Source: Acidimicrobiales bacterium
GTDB taxonomy: Bacteria > Actinomycetota > Acidimicrobiia > Acidimicrobiales > MedAcidi-G1
Direction: 5' to 3'
Assembly (NCBI GenBank): GCA_029242745.1
Contig: JAQWTI010000035.1
Location: forward strand, 1 to 64,000
DNA: 64,000 nucleotides
Part shown: in pieces, positions 44,402 to 52,519 of the stretch
How positions within the stretch are numbered: position 1 is the stretch's first letter
How the letters are laid out: each line of letters opens with the position of its first letter
Notes under the pieces: model-generated
Told to the model about the DNA's origin: nothing
The model's database searches: none
The model's input: the letters and a program-made list of their open reading frames with translations, nothing else
Position numbers and translations under genes: made by a program

Positions 44402-45378
44402 ACAGAACGGTCGAAATCCTCTCCATGGCCGAGGCCGCGACTCAACTTGCATCAGCTGCCGCCGATTTGGACCTAGGTATCTTGCGGGGCAGCCCAGTGA
44501 TGGTGGTTGACAATGCCGACCACCTACCACCTAGTGTCGCCAATCTGCTGGTCAGCCTGCCTCTGGTATCGGTAGGAATCGCTCCACCAGGAACCGCTCC
44601 ATCTTTCGACGTAATCGTCGCCGATGCTGAGGCAGTAACCGCTGTGGTCGACGGTGTGATGTCCAATCCGACGGCGGCGGTGACCTGCTGCCAAGTTCTC
44701 CGTAATGGGCCGTATCAAGCCACCTCCGTAGGGCTTCTCCTAGAGAGCACTGCCTACGGGACCCTTCAAAGTGGGCCAGAGTTCAGCCGCTGGCTGAGCC
44801 AGCATGAATACCAGGTCCGACCTAGCGAGACTGAGCCACCCGTTTTGGTCGACGCCGCAGACGACACGGTGCACCTGATATTGAACCGACCACGGGTATG
44901 CAACGCATGGTCGGCAGCAATGCGTGATGCCTTGGTCGAGGCGTTACGTTCGCTGTCCAGCCCAGGCGACAGTCGTGCTATCTATCTGACGGGCAACGGC
45001 TCGGTGTTTTGCGGTGGTGGGGATCTGACCGAGTTCGGGTCTATCGAGGATCCTGTCATGGGCCACCTAATCCGCTCATCAGCCAATGCTGGCCCGTGGC
45101 TGGACCGCCTTTCTAAACGTCTCACGGTGACCGTCCATGGCCCGTCAGTGGGTGCCGGGGTGGAATTGGCCGCCTTCGCTGGGCGCATCAAGGCCACTGG
45201 AGACGCAAGTTTTCAACTACCAGAGGTCTCTATGGGCCTGATCCCAGGTGCTGGGGGCACCGTTAGCGTGCCTCGTCGAATTGGCCGTCAGCAAACAGCA
45301 TGGTTGTGTCTGACCGGTACCACTATTGACGTCACTACTGCACTCGACTGGGGCCTCATCGACGTCGTCTTAGATTAA
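44398..45378 (+). CDS. Enoyl-CoA hydratase/isomerase with an N-terminal extension
   Basis: A 326-residue crotonase-family protein. The first about 145 residues are an extra Ala/Val/Ser-rich region; the crotonase fold follows with N-R-P-R-V-C-N-A-W-S, then the oxyanion loop V-F-C-G-G-G-D-L-T and G-P-S-V-G-A-G-V-E-L. It is the last gene of the three-gene module (small protein, ligase, hydratase). GTG start overlaps the ligase stop. The exact substrate is unknown. Confidence 0.85.
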   Translation: MNRTVEILSMAEAATQLASAAADLDLGILRGSPVMVVDNADHLPPSVANLLVSLPLVSVGIAPPGTAPSFDVIVADAEAVTAVVDGVMSNPTAAVTCCQVLRNGPYQATSVGLLLESTAYGTLQSGPEFSRWLSQHEYQVRPSETEPPVLVDAADDTVHLILNRPRVCNAWSAAMRDALVEALRSLSSPGDSRAIYLTGNGSVFCGGGDLTEFGSIEDPVMGHLIRSSANAGPWLDRLSKRLTVTVHGPSVGAGVELAAFAGRIKATGDASFQLPEVSMGLIPGAGGTVSVPRRIGRQQTAWLCLTGTTIDVTTALDWGLIDVVLD

Positions 45379-46526
45379 AGCCGTTCGATGATCGTGACAT
45401 TGGCCTGACCGCCTCCCTCACACATTGTCTGGAAGCCGTAACGACCACCGGTTCGTTCCAACTCGTACAGGAGGGTGGTCATCAACTTGGCCCCGGTGCA
45501 TCCCAGCGGGTGCCCTAGGGCGATCGCCCCACCATTCACGTTGACCTTCTCGCGGGCAATACCGTGCTCATGCATCCACGCCATGGGAACCGGGGCAAAA
45601 GCCTCGTTGCACTCGAATAGATCGAAGTCGTCAACCGCCATGCCGGTCCGCTCGAGTGCGTAAGTAGTCGCTGCGATGGGACCAGTGAGCATGTAGATCG
45701 GGTCGTCTCCCCGGACACTCATGTGGTGGATGCGGGCACGCGGTGTCAGACTGTGATCAGCCAGAGCCTGCTCGGATGCCAACAGCAGGACAGCCGCGCC
45801 GTCGCTTACCTGGCTTGCCAACGCTGCGGTGATCCGCCCGCCCTCGGTAAGGGGGTCCAGTTGGGCCATCTTCTCAAGGCTGCCACCTCGCCGAGGCCCC
45901 TCGTCTGTATCGACCCCGGCAAGAGGAATAATCTCTGGCTTAAAACGCCCATTGTCGATGGCTCGGATTGCGCGCTCATGACTCTCCAGGGCGAAGGCCT
46001 CCATATCCTCGCGGGAGAAGTCCCATTTCTCGGCAATTAACTCGGCGCCTCGGAATTGGGATACCTCCTGGTTGCCGTAACGGTTCACCCAACCGGTTGA
46101 GCCGCTGAACGGATCCTCGTGGCCAAACGGCTTGGCCGCCTCTAAGGCCAGACCTATCGGGATCATGCTCATATTCTGCACACCACCAGCAATCACCATG
46201 TCCTGAACACCTGCCATAACACCCATTGCTGCAAAACTGACGGCCTGCTGTCCCGACCCGCACTGCCGGTCGATAGTCGTGCCGGGAATTGCCTCAGGTA
46301 AACCGGCGGACAACCATGCCGTCCGAGCGATGTCGCCAGCCTGCGGGCCGAGGTTGTCTAGACACCCCATAACTACGTCGTCAATAGCCATCGAATCGAT
46401 GTCGTTACGTTCCAGGATCTCAGCGATGACGTGAGCACCCAGGTCAGCGGGGTGCACCTGCGAAAGCCCACCACCTTTCTTCCCGGTGGGGGTTCGGACT
46501 GCATCAACAATGTAGGCCTCGGTCAT
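45375..46526 (-). CDS. Acetyl-CoA acetyltransferase (thiolase)
   Basis: A 383-residue thiolase. The acyl-accepting cysteine is in R-Q-C-G-S-G-Q-Q-A (about residue 88). The N-E-A-F-A-P-V-P, then G-H-P-L-G-C-T-G-A histidine motif and the final C-E-G-G-G-Q-A-N cysteine are in place. It catalyses the last, thiolytic step of beta-oxidation or the reverse condensation. AGGAGG lies 6 nt before the ATG. Its end overlaps the convergent hydratase by 4 nt. Confidence 0.92.
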   Translation of the reverse strand: MTEAYIVDAVRTPTGKKGGGLSQVHPADLGAHVIAEILERNDIDSMAIDDVVMGCLDNLGPQAGDIARTAWLSAGLPEAIPGTTIDRQCGSGQQAVSFAAMGVMAGVQDMVIAGGVQNMSMIPIGLALEAAKPFGHEDPFSGSTGWVNRYGNQEVSQFRGAELIAEKWDFSREDMEAFALESHERAIRAIDNGRFKPEIIPLAGVDTDEGPRRGGSLEKMAQLDPLTEGGRITAALASQVSDGAAVLLLASEQALADHSLTPRARIHHMSVRGDDPIYMLTGPIAATTYALERTGMAVDDFDLFECNEAFAPVPMAWMHEHGIAREKVNVNGGAIALGHPLGCTGAKLMTTLLYELERTGGRYGFQTMCEGGGQANVTIIERL

Positions 46527-46590
46527 GGGGGACCTCCTAAGGTCTTTGACGAAACATCAAGTGAAGGTGGCTTTCAGCAACTTGATCGGC

Positions 46591-47829
46591 CTAGCGCGGC
46601 TCTCGGGGTAAACCCAGTACCCGCTCACCGATTACGTTTCGCTGAATTTGGTTCGAGCCGGCGTAGATAGTGTGGGAGCGACTGTATAGAAATGTTCGTT
46701 GCAGGCCATCCAATCGGTAATTGATGCCTAGTGGGTCATCGAGAGGTGGGGTGCCATCAACGCCAATCATCCCGCTGGCGCCACGCACCTGCATTCCCAA
46801 CTCGCCGAGCCGTCGGTGCCACGAAGCCCAATAGAGTTTGCCGATTGACATCTCGGGACCCGGTACCACGTCAGCGGCCAACGCAGTGAGCATTCGGAGT
46901 TGGTTGTAGCGGAGAATCTCCAACTCGCTCCAAGCCCGCATCAAGTCTTGACGCAGGGACGGATCATCAATCGATCCGTTTGAGCGGGCGAGTGCGATGA
47001 GCGTGTCCAGTTCCTGGCGGTACCCAATCTGTTGCCCGAGGGTGGAAGCCCCGCGCTCAAACCCGAGAGTGCCCATAGCCACCGACCAGCCGCCACCCAC
47101 CTCGCCGACGACCATGTCAGCGTCGGTCCTTGCCTCATCGAAGAACAGTTCGTTGAATTCAGTGGCGCCAGTGATCTGCACTATCGGCCGTACCTCTACC
47201 CCCGGCTGCTCCATGGGTATAAGCAGGTAAGAAAGCCCAGCGTGGCGTTCGGCGGTCGGGTCAGTCCGGCACACCACGAACGCCCACTGGGCGAACTGGG
47301 CCAGCGAGGTCCACACTTTCTGGCCGGTAACCAGCCAACGTCCAGCCTCTAGGTGGGCGCTTGTCGAAACGTTGGCAAGATCGGAACCCGCGTTGGGCTC
47401 GGAGTACCCCTGGCACCAGTGCTCAGACCCAGCGAGGATTGGGTGGACAAAGCGCGACTGCTGGGCTTCAGTGCCGTATGCAACCAAAGTGGGTCCAAGC
47501 AGGGTCAAACCAATATTGGGAATCCGGCCAGGCGCTCGGGCCTCAACGTAGGTCTGGTGGAACACCACCTGCTCGATCAGCGAGGCATCGCGACCACCTA
47601 GGTTCGCCGGGTAGTCCAGCCCCAGCCAGCCACCTGAAGCCAACTCGCGTTCCCAGTTAAATAACTGCTCAGCAGCAACATCGTCTTGGCCAGCGCCTCC
47701 CCTACCTCGTAGGTCGGCAAAGTCACCCACTAGGTGTTCTTCAAGCCAAGTACGCACTTCGTCGGCGAATGCCTCTTCAGCCGGAGTACGGGCAAATTCC
47801 ACTGCACCGACGGTACTCCACCTATCCAC
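46591..47829 (-). CDS. Acyl-CoA dehydrogenase
   Basis: A 412-residue FAD acyl-CoA dehydrogenase: W-C-Q-G-Y-S-E-P-N-A-G-S-D-L-A, then G-Q-K-V-W-T-S and the C-terminal I-Y-A-G-S-N-Q-I-Q-R-N-V-I-G-E-R. GTG 47829 is the annotated start; an in-frame GTG nine codons downstream is possible. It lies 15 nt after the phosphatase gene and 64 nt before the thiolase on the same strand, so it may be part of one beta-oxidation operon. Confidence 0.88.
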   Translation of the reverse strand: MDRWSTVGAVEFARTPAEEAFADEVRTWLEEHLVGDFADLRGRGGAGQDDVAAEQLFNWERELASGGWLGLDYPANLGGRDASLIEQVVFHQTYVEARAPGRIPNIGLTLLGPTLVAYGTEAQQSRFVHPILAGSEHWCQGYSEPNAGSDLANVSTSAHLEAGRWLVTGQKVWTSLAQFAQWAFVVCRTDPTAERHAGLSYLLIPMEQPGVEVRPIVQITGATEFNELFFDEARTDADMVVGEVGGGWSVAMGTLGFERGASTLGQQIGYRQELDTLIALARSNGSIDDPSLRQDLMRAWSELEILRYNQLRMLTALAADVVPGPEMSIGKLYWASWHRRLGELGMQVRGASGMIGVDGTPPLDDPLGINYRLDGLQRTFLYSRSHTIYAGSNQIQRNVIGERVLGLPREPR

Positions 47830-47844
47830 CGCTCTGACGGTCTG

Positions 47845-48408
47845 TCAGGTCAGCAGACCGGCAAGACTGGTGCAGATTCCATCTAACCGGTCCGCGCATC
47901 GCGTGTAAGAATCCTCTGACTCGCCTATCGGATCAGCCAACTCGTCGGCTACCCGACCGGCCGTAAAATGTCCGCCCCGCGCTCCGTCTAACGACCGGAT
48001 CCAATCGACTAACGAACGCTCACCACGGGGGCCGACCTGCCCACCGAGCCGAACCACCTCTCCAACCAGAAAAGTACGCGAGCGCGCCGTGGAGTCCAGC
48101 GTGCTGACCACCGCCTCATGGAGACGGGTCATGACGACTATCAGGTCAGCGCTGACAACCAACTCACTGGTCAGTGGCGCACTCGTGTGCCCCGAAAGGT
48201 CGACACGGCTGCGACTAAGCACCTCAACGGCAGTCGAGGTTGCCTTAGTTCTGCCATCAACCGAAGTTCCCGCCGAACCAACTACCAGAAAGTCGCCGCC
48301 ACACTCATCTAGGCGGGCCCTCAGCAGAGCAGCAGCCATTGGCGACCTACAGGTGTTCCCAGTGCACACGAAAAGAATCACTGGTGGGACGGTACCGTGC
48401 CGGCCCAC
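47845..48408 (-). CDS. Low-molecular-weight protein-tyrosine phosphatase
   Basis: A 187-residue protein with the CX5R catalytic loop C-T-G-N-T-C-R-S at residues 15-22. Later comes L-I-V-V-M-T-R-L-H, and L-A-D-P-I-G-E-S carries the general-acid Asp. This is the LMW-PTP/arsenate-reductase fold. Substrates could be phosphotyrosine proteins or small phosphates. It probably shares a transcript with the acyl-CoA dehydrogenase downstream, without an evident functional link. Confidence 0.88.
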   Translation of the reverse strand: MGRHGTVPPVILFVCTGNTCRSPMAAALLRARLDECGGDFLVVGSAGTSVDGRTKATSTAVEVLSRSRVDLSGHTSAPLTSELVVSADLIVVMTRLHEAVVSTLDSTARSRTFLVGEVVRLGGQVGPRGERSLVDWIRSLDGARGGHFTAGRVADELADPIGESEDSYTRCADRLDGICTSLAGLLT

Positions 48409-48487
48409 GTGGGACTGACCGGTCTGGTCCGCGTAGGTTCATCTCGAACCTCATGACGGGTTCTAGTCGTAAGGAAGGTGGACGGAG

Positions 48488-49723
48488 ATGACCGAAACAG
48501 ATCCGACCGAAGCGGTGGGCCCCATGCGCGGCGTGAAGGTTGTCGAGTTGGGTGTCTGGGTAGCCGGACCAGCGACAGCAGGTGTTCTCGCTGACTGGGG
48601 CGCCGACGTGATCAAGATCGAACCCCCGACGGGGGACCCATGTCGTCAGTTCCAGCGAATGCTGGGAGGCGACATGCCCACCAACCCAATCTTTGAAATG
48701 GATAACCGATCCAAGCGGAGCATTGCTGTGGACCTGGGCACTGACGACGGTCTCGCTATCGCTCTCGAGTTGCTGGCCGATGCTGACGTTTTCGTCACCA
48801 ACCTGCGGGTTGGAGCGCTGGCCAGACTAGGTATCGACCACCCATCTGTCGCCAGCCGCTTCCCTCGACTGGTGTATTGCCAGATCACCGGATACGGCAG
48901 CGACGGCGAGGACGCTGATCGGGCCGCTTACGATGTCGGCGCCTTCTGGGCGCGGTCTGGATTGGCATCGCTACTGACTCCTCCTGACGGGGACCCGCCG
49001 TTTCAGCGCGGAGGAATGGGAGATCACTCAACTGCACTAGCGGCGGCGGCCGCCGTCTCAGCCGCCCTGTTCGAGAGAGAGCGCTATGGCCAAGGCCAGT
49101 TGGTGGAAACGTCCCTAATACGCCAGGGGGCCTACACGATCAGTTTTGATCTGAACCTGCTGCTCATGTGGGGTGTAACTCTAGATATCGGTGACCGAGC
49201 GTCCATGGGTAACCCGGCCATGAATAATTACATAGCGCGCTGTGGCCGTAGATTCTGGATTGTCGGGTTGGAGGGTGAGCGTCACTGGCCACCACTGGCT
49301 CGCGCTGTCGGCCATCCTGAATGGCTCAACGACAACCGGTTCGCTCAGCCCCGGGAACGCGCCACCAACTCCCGCGAACTCATAAGCATGCTGGACGAGA
49401 TCTTTGCAACCCGCACATTGGATGAGTGGGCTGATGTGTTCAGCACTGAACCCGACTTCTTCTGGGCCCCCGTGAATACTCCAGAAGAGCTGCTGAACGA
49501 TCCAGCCTTCCATGGCTCAGGGGCCTTGCTGGAAGTGCCAGATGAAGTATCGACCACCACCATGGTGGCCACACCAGTCGATTTCCGCGGCACTCCATGG
49601 ACAACCCGGTCGATGGCCCCAATGATCGGGGAGCACACGCGCGAGGTGCTAGCCGGTATCGGTCGGCCCGAGGCCGAGATCGACGCGTTGGTGGCTTCAG
49701 GAACGGTGGTTGAGCCGATCTAA
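48488..49723 (+). CDS. CaiB/BaiF-type CoA-transferase
   Basis: A 411-residue class III CoA-transferase with the full N-terminal signature (G-V-K-V-V-E-L-G-V-W-V-A-G-P, then D-W-G-A-D-V-I-K-I-E-P-P), N-R-S-K-R-S-I-A-V-D-L, and Q-I-T-G-Y-G. The catalytic Asp expected near residue 165 lies in G-G-M-G-D-H-S. It moves CoA between carboxylates. AAGGAAGGTGGACGGAG precedes the ATG. Its end overlaps the convergent hydrolase by 4 nt. Confidence 0.92.
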   Translation: MTETDPTEAVGPMRGVKVVELGVWVAGPATAGVLADWGADVIKIEPPTGDPCRQFQRMLGGDMPTNPIFEMDNRSKRSIAVDLGTDDGLAIALELLADADVFVTNLRVGALARLGIDHPSVASRFPRLVYCQITGYGSDGEDADRAAYDVGAFWARSGLASLLTPPDGDPPFQRGGMGDHSTALAAAAAVSAALFERERYGQGQLVETSLIRQGAYTISFDLNLLLMWGVTLDIGDRASMGNPAMNNYIARCGRRFWIVGLEGERHWPPLARAVGHPEWLNDNRFAQPRERATNSRELISMLDEIFATRTLDEWADVFSTEPDFFWAPVNTPEELLNDPAFHGSGALLEVPDEVSTTTMVATPVDFRGTPWTTRSMAPMIGEHTREVLAGIGRPEAEIDALVASGTVVEPI

Positions 49724-50676
49724 CCGACTGGGAGAGCAGCGATCGTCGATTCCAAGGCCTCCAGATCTACAGAACGGGCCTTCCCACTCGATGGGACAAG
49801 AGGGGCGAAGATCCAATAGCCGTGCACCTGCTCCTCGTGATGAATCACCTTTACCGGCACCCCAGCCGATCGGAGAACCTCGGCGTAGGCCAGCCCCTCG
49901 TCCCGAAGGGGGTCGAATCCAGCCACGATGACAGTTGCGGGTGGCAGATCCTCATGACGCAAAGCACGAATCGGCGCAACTAGGGGTTCAGAGGTGAGGT
50001 CCCGACCTCCGGCCAGGTTCTCGGCAAACCAGCGCATGGTTGACAATTCTAAAAAATATCCTGCACCATTCTCCTCCAACGAGCGCCAGTTTCCTGAGTC
50101 GTAATCAAAGTCGGTAGCCGGATAGATCAGGAACTGGTGAGCGATGGCCGGCCCACTCCGGTCCCGGGCCATCAGCGAAAGGACTGCGCTTAGGTTGCCA
50201 CCGGCGCTGTCACCAGCCACCACTATTCGCTGGGGATCAATCCCGAGTTCTTCTGAACGCTCCGACACCCAGCAGAGGGTCGCCCAGGCGTCGTCGACAG
50301 CCGCTGGAAATGGAAATTCGGGGGCCAGCCGGTACTCGAGAGCTACCACGACGGCACCACACGTCGAAGCGACCGCACGACACTGCTCGTCATAGCCATC
50401 TAGGTCACCGATTGTCCATCCACCACCATGCAGATAGAGAATGACTGGGGCCCTGTCACCACACCCCTCATTTCGGTAGATCCGTACCGGCAGGTCACCT
50501 TCTGGCCCTGGCAGATTCCGTTCAGAAACCTCTGCCACCTCGGCAGCTAGGTGCTGGCTGCTGGTGCAGATGGCCCGGTAGCCCTTTCTTCGCTCCTCGA
50601 GGTCAAAGGGGTGGTTGGGCACTTTTTGGCCCGCTGTCAGGTCAAGCAAGGGTTGGAGATCAGCGGCTACGGGCAC
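49720..50676 (-). CDS. HSL-family alpha/beta-hydrolase (esterase)
   Basis: A 318-residue hormone-sensitive-lipase-type esterase: oxyanion motif L-H-G-G-G-W (about residue 80), nucleophile elbow G-D-S-A-G-G-N, acidic residue in G-F-D-P-L-R-D, and histidine in E-Q-V-H-G-Y-W. It hydrolyses short acyl esters. It starts 15 nt downstream of the selenoprotein gene on the same strand and may be co-transcribed with it. Confidence 0.92.
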   Translation of the reverse strand: MPVAADLQPLLDLTAGQKVPNHPFDLEERRKGYRAICTSSQHLAAEVAEVSERNLPGPEGDLPVRIYRNEGCGDRAPVILYLHGGGWTIGDLDGYDEQCRAVASTCGAVVVALEYRLAPEFPFPAAVDDAWATLCWVSERSEELGIDPQRIVVAGDSAGGNLSAVLSLMARDRSGPAIAHQFLIYPATDFDYDSGNWRSLEENGAGYFLELSTMRWFAENLAGGRDLTSEPLVAPIRALRHEDLPPATVIVAGFDPLRDEGLAYAEVLRSAGVPVKVIHHEEQVHGYWIFAPLVPSSGKARSVDLEALESTIAALPVG

Positions 50677-50691
50677 GGAATCACAAGACGA

Positions 50692-51621
50692 TTAAGGGGT
50701 GGACTCAGCGGCTATACGGTCGGATTCGTACTGGTACTGCGGCACGTCAACCCGTTCATTACGAGTGTCGCTGTTGCCATCCGTGCCTCCGTCAGATAGT
50801 CCACCCTCAGCTTCTATCCCTGTCGGGGTTGCCCGCCGCTTCCAATCGCCGTCTGCATCCCACGACATACCGGTAGGGGCAATGGTTCCGGGGCGATCCA
50901 TGGCCTCAGCTGCGGCAAAGGCCCGCCGCAGCAGATTGCGTTGAAACTCTGGGTCATGAGGACGGCCCACAGTGTGGCCGAGCGGCAGGTCTGAGAAAGC
51001 AGCCCTTGGCGGGTTGACTGACGCTGTGATGCTGTAGGCAGAGGTCAAGCAGAGAGTCGGCACACCAGCGGCCTCTAGCGCCCTCGCAACCAGACCAACG
51101 GTCTGGTGGCAAACTGGTCAAACGGGCACCAGCAATGCAAGGTCGATGTCCATAGCCAAGACCGCGACAACCACGGCAGGAGCCAGTTCTTCTGTTGCCC
51201 TGCGTGCTGAGTAGATCCCACCCATGCATCCGAGCGCAGTGGGGGCTAGACCGCCGATCACTCCTTCGTCCACCAGCTCGTGTAAGCGGTCTACAGGAAA
51301 GACAATGTTTGGATCAGAGCGCGCTGGCTCAAGATCGTAGGCAAAGTGGGTTACGCGAACATCTGCGGCCGGCTCGTCAGCCGGGATGTGCCGCAGCCCG
51401 GTGTCGTCCTTCCAGTGGAACGCTACCTGGCCCTCTCGGTAGGCCCCGCCCGAACCAATCAGAGCCACAGTGCAATCGGACAGCGGGCGGGCTAACGGAG
51501 TCCACGGTGGCTGCTCAGGAGGTTCAGCCCACTGATAAGGCGGATAGCCAAGAGCGTCGTACCGAGCTCGGGTTAAGGCGATGTAATCGACTGGCGACAA
51601 CGCTCCTGATCGACTTTCCAT
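50692..51621 (-). CDS. Candidate selenoprotein, glycine/sarcosine/betaine reductase component-B-like
   Basis: A 309-residue protein if the UGA at 51118-51120 is read as selenocysteine (Sec168). The two halves are in the same frame and read as one protein across the UGA: L-A-L-L-V-P-V-U-P-V-C-H-Q-T-V-G-L-V-A-R, then L-T-S-A-Y and N-P-P-R-A-A-F and L-G-H-T-V-G-R-P. The U-P-V-C pair matches the redox CxxC-type site of GrdB-like proteins. Immediately downstream is a hairpin of bSECIS geometry (51089-51107). Start ATG 51621 gives G-Y-P-P-Y-Q-W near residue 25. The family is a recalled match to selenoprotein B-like proteins; the reductase role is not proven, and partners (GrdA, selA/B/C/D) are not in the window. 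Alternative: a nonsense-mutated Cys form. Confidence 0.78.
51089..51120 (-). promoter_or_regulatory. UGA codon plus bacterial-SECIS-like hairpin
   Basis: After the UGA (51118-51120) there are 10 nt (51108-51117). A perfect 8-bp stem follows (ACCAGACC/GGUCUGGU on the minus strand), closing the 3-nt loop GUU at 51097-51099. The UGA-to-loop distance is 18 nt and the first loop base is G. This agrees with published bSECIS geometry (loop of 3 or more nt, G in the first two loop positions, 16-37 nt spacing). The stem lies inside the coding sequence, as bacterial SECIS elements do. Confidence 0.65.
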
Positions 51622-51701
51622 TACACCATCGTGGCACCTTTGGTCCATCGATACCCGATCCGGCCTGCTGCAAGAGGCAACTGGCTCCAAGGATCGAAGT
51701 A

Positions 51702-51730
51702 TCGACACTGAGAGTTGCTACTCGTACAAT
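51702..51730 (+). promoter_or_regulatory. Promoter for a leaderless merR-men transcript
   Basis: A -35 box TCGACA (51702-51707, one mismatch to TTGACA), a 17-nt spacer and a -10 box TACAAT (51725-51730). The expected transcription start 6-7 nt later coincides with the GTG start codon at 51737, and there is no ribosome site, so the message is probably leaderless. Leaderless transcripts are common in actinobacteria. Confidence 0.65.
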
Positions 51731-51736
51731 CTAGGT

Positions 51737-52519
51737 GTGGTTGATGTAGATCTTGATGACGGGCACTCTCTCGCTGGGCTCACGGTTGACGAGGTGGCCG
51801 CGGCAACGGGTCTAGGCGTCGACACTGTGCGCTATTACCAGCGACTAGGCCTGCTGGATGCACCAGAACGACATGGCCGTCGCGCCATCTATTCCAATGC
51901 ACACCTAGCCCGTATTGCCGAGATCCGGCGTCTGGCCGACGACGGCTTTACTCTTGCCCAGATCGGCACACTCGGAGCCGAGGGGCCTCCGACAGATGTC
52001 GTCGACGACCTCCAGCGTCTTGCTAACGAGGCTCTGGGCCGCAGCCTTTCACGCTCTGAAGTAGCCAGACAGGCCAAAGTACCCGAGGGTCTAGTCGCCC
52101 TACTGGTAGACAACGGCCTCCTTGCACCGATCGTCTCTGAACCCGAACAGCGATTTGACGAAGGGGCAGTCTCAATGGTGCGGGCCGGACTAGCCATAAG
52201 CGCCGCAGGTGTTCCGCTCGACGAGCTGGTGGCTCTGGCTATTGACCACGGCGCGCATGTCGACAAGGTGGTCGAACGGGCGGTCGAGTTGTTCGATCGC
52301 CACGTGCGTTCTGATCACGAGGAAGCTGATCTTCTGGTCGAAGTAGTCCGTTCTCTGTTGCCAGCAGTGACCCGTCTAGTTGCGCAGCACTTCCACAGGA
52401 CACTGGTGTCTCGAGCCCATGATCAGGCTGGAGAACGAGATGGTGGAGGTCTGAACTTGGCTGATGCCCTGCTGGCCGCCAACGCTGACCGCCTTGAGGT
52501 GGACGTCCGATGGCGCTGA
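51737..52519 (+). CDS. MerR-family transcriptional regulator
   Basis: A 260-residue regulator with the MerR helix-turn-helix (T-V-D-E-V-A-A-A-T-G-L-G-V-D-T-V-R-Y-Y-Q-R) and wing (G-R-R-A-I-Y-S). A long C-terminal half continues past residue 100 with a second, weaker match to a MerR-like domain (R-S-E-V-A-R-Q-A-K-V). GTG start sits at the predicted transcription start. Its last 10 nt overlap menF, which ties it to the menaquinone operon. It may control that operon or the divergent selenoprotein gene. Confidence 0.85.
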   Translation: MVDVDLDDGHSLAGLTVDEVAAATGLGVDTVRYYQRLGLLDAPERHGRRAIYSNAHLARIAEIRRLADDGFTLAQIGTLGAEGPPTDVVDDLQRLANEALGRSLSRSEVARQAKVPEGLVALLVDNGLLAPIVSEPEQRFDEGAVSMVRAGLAISAAGVPLDELVALAIDHGAHVDKVVERAVELFDRHVRSDHEEADLLVEVVRSLLPAVTRLVAQHFHRTLVSRAHDQAGERDGGGLNLADALLAANADRLEVDVRWR

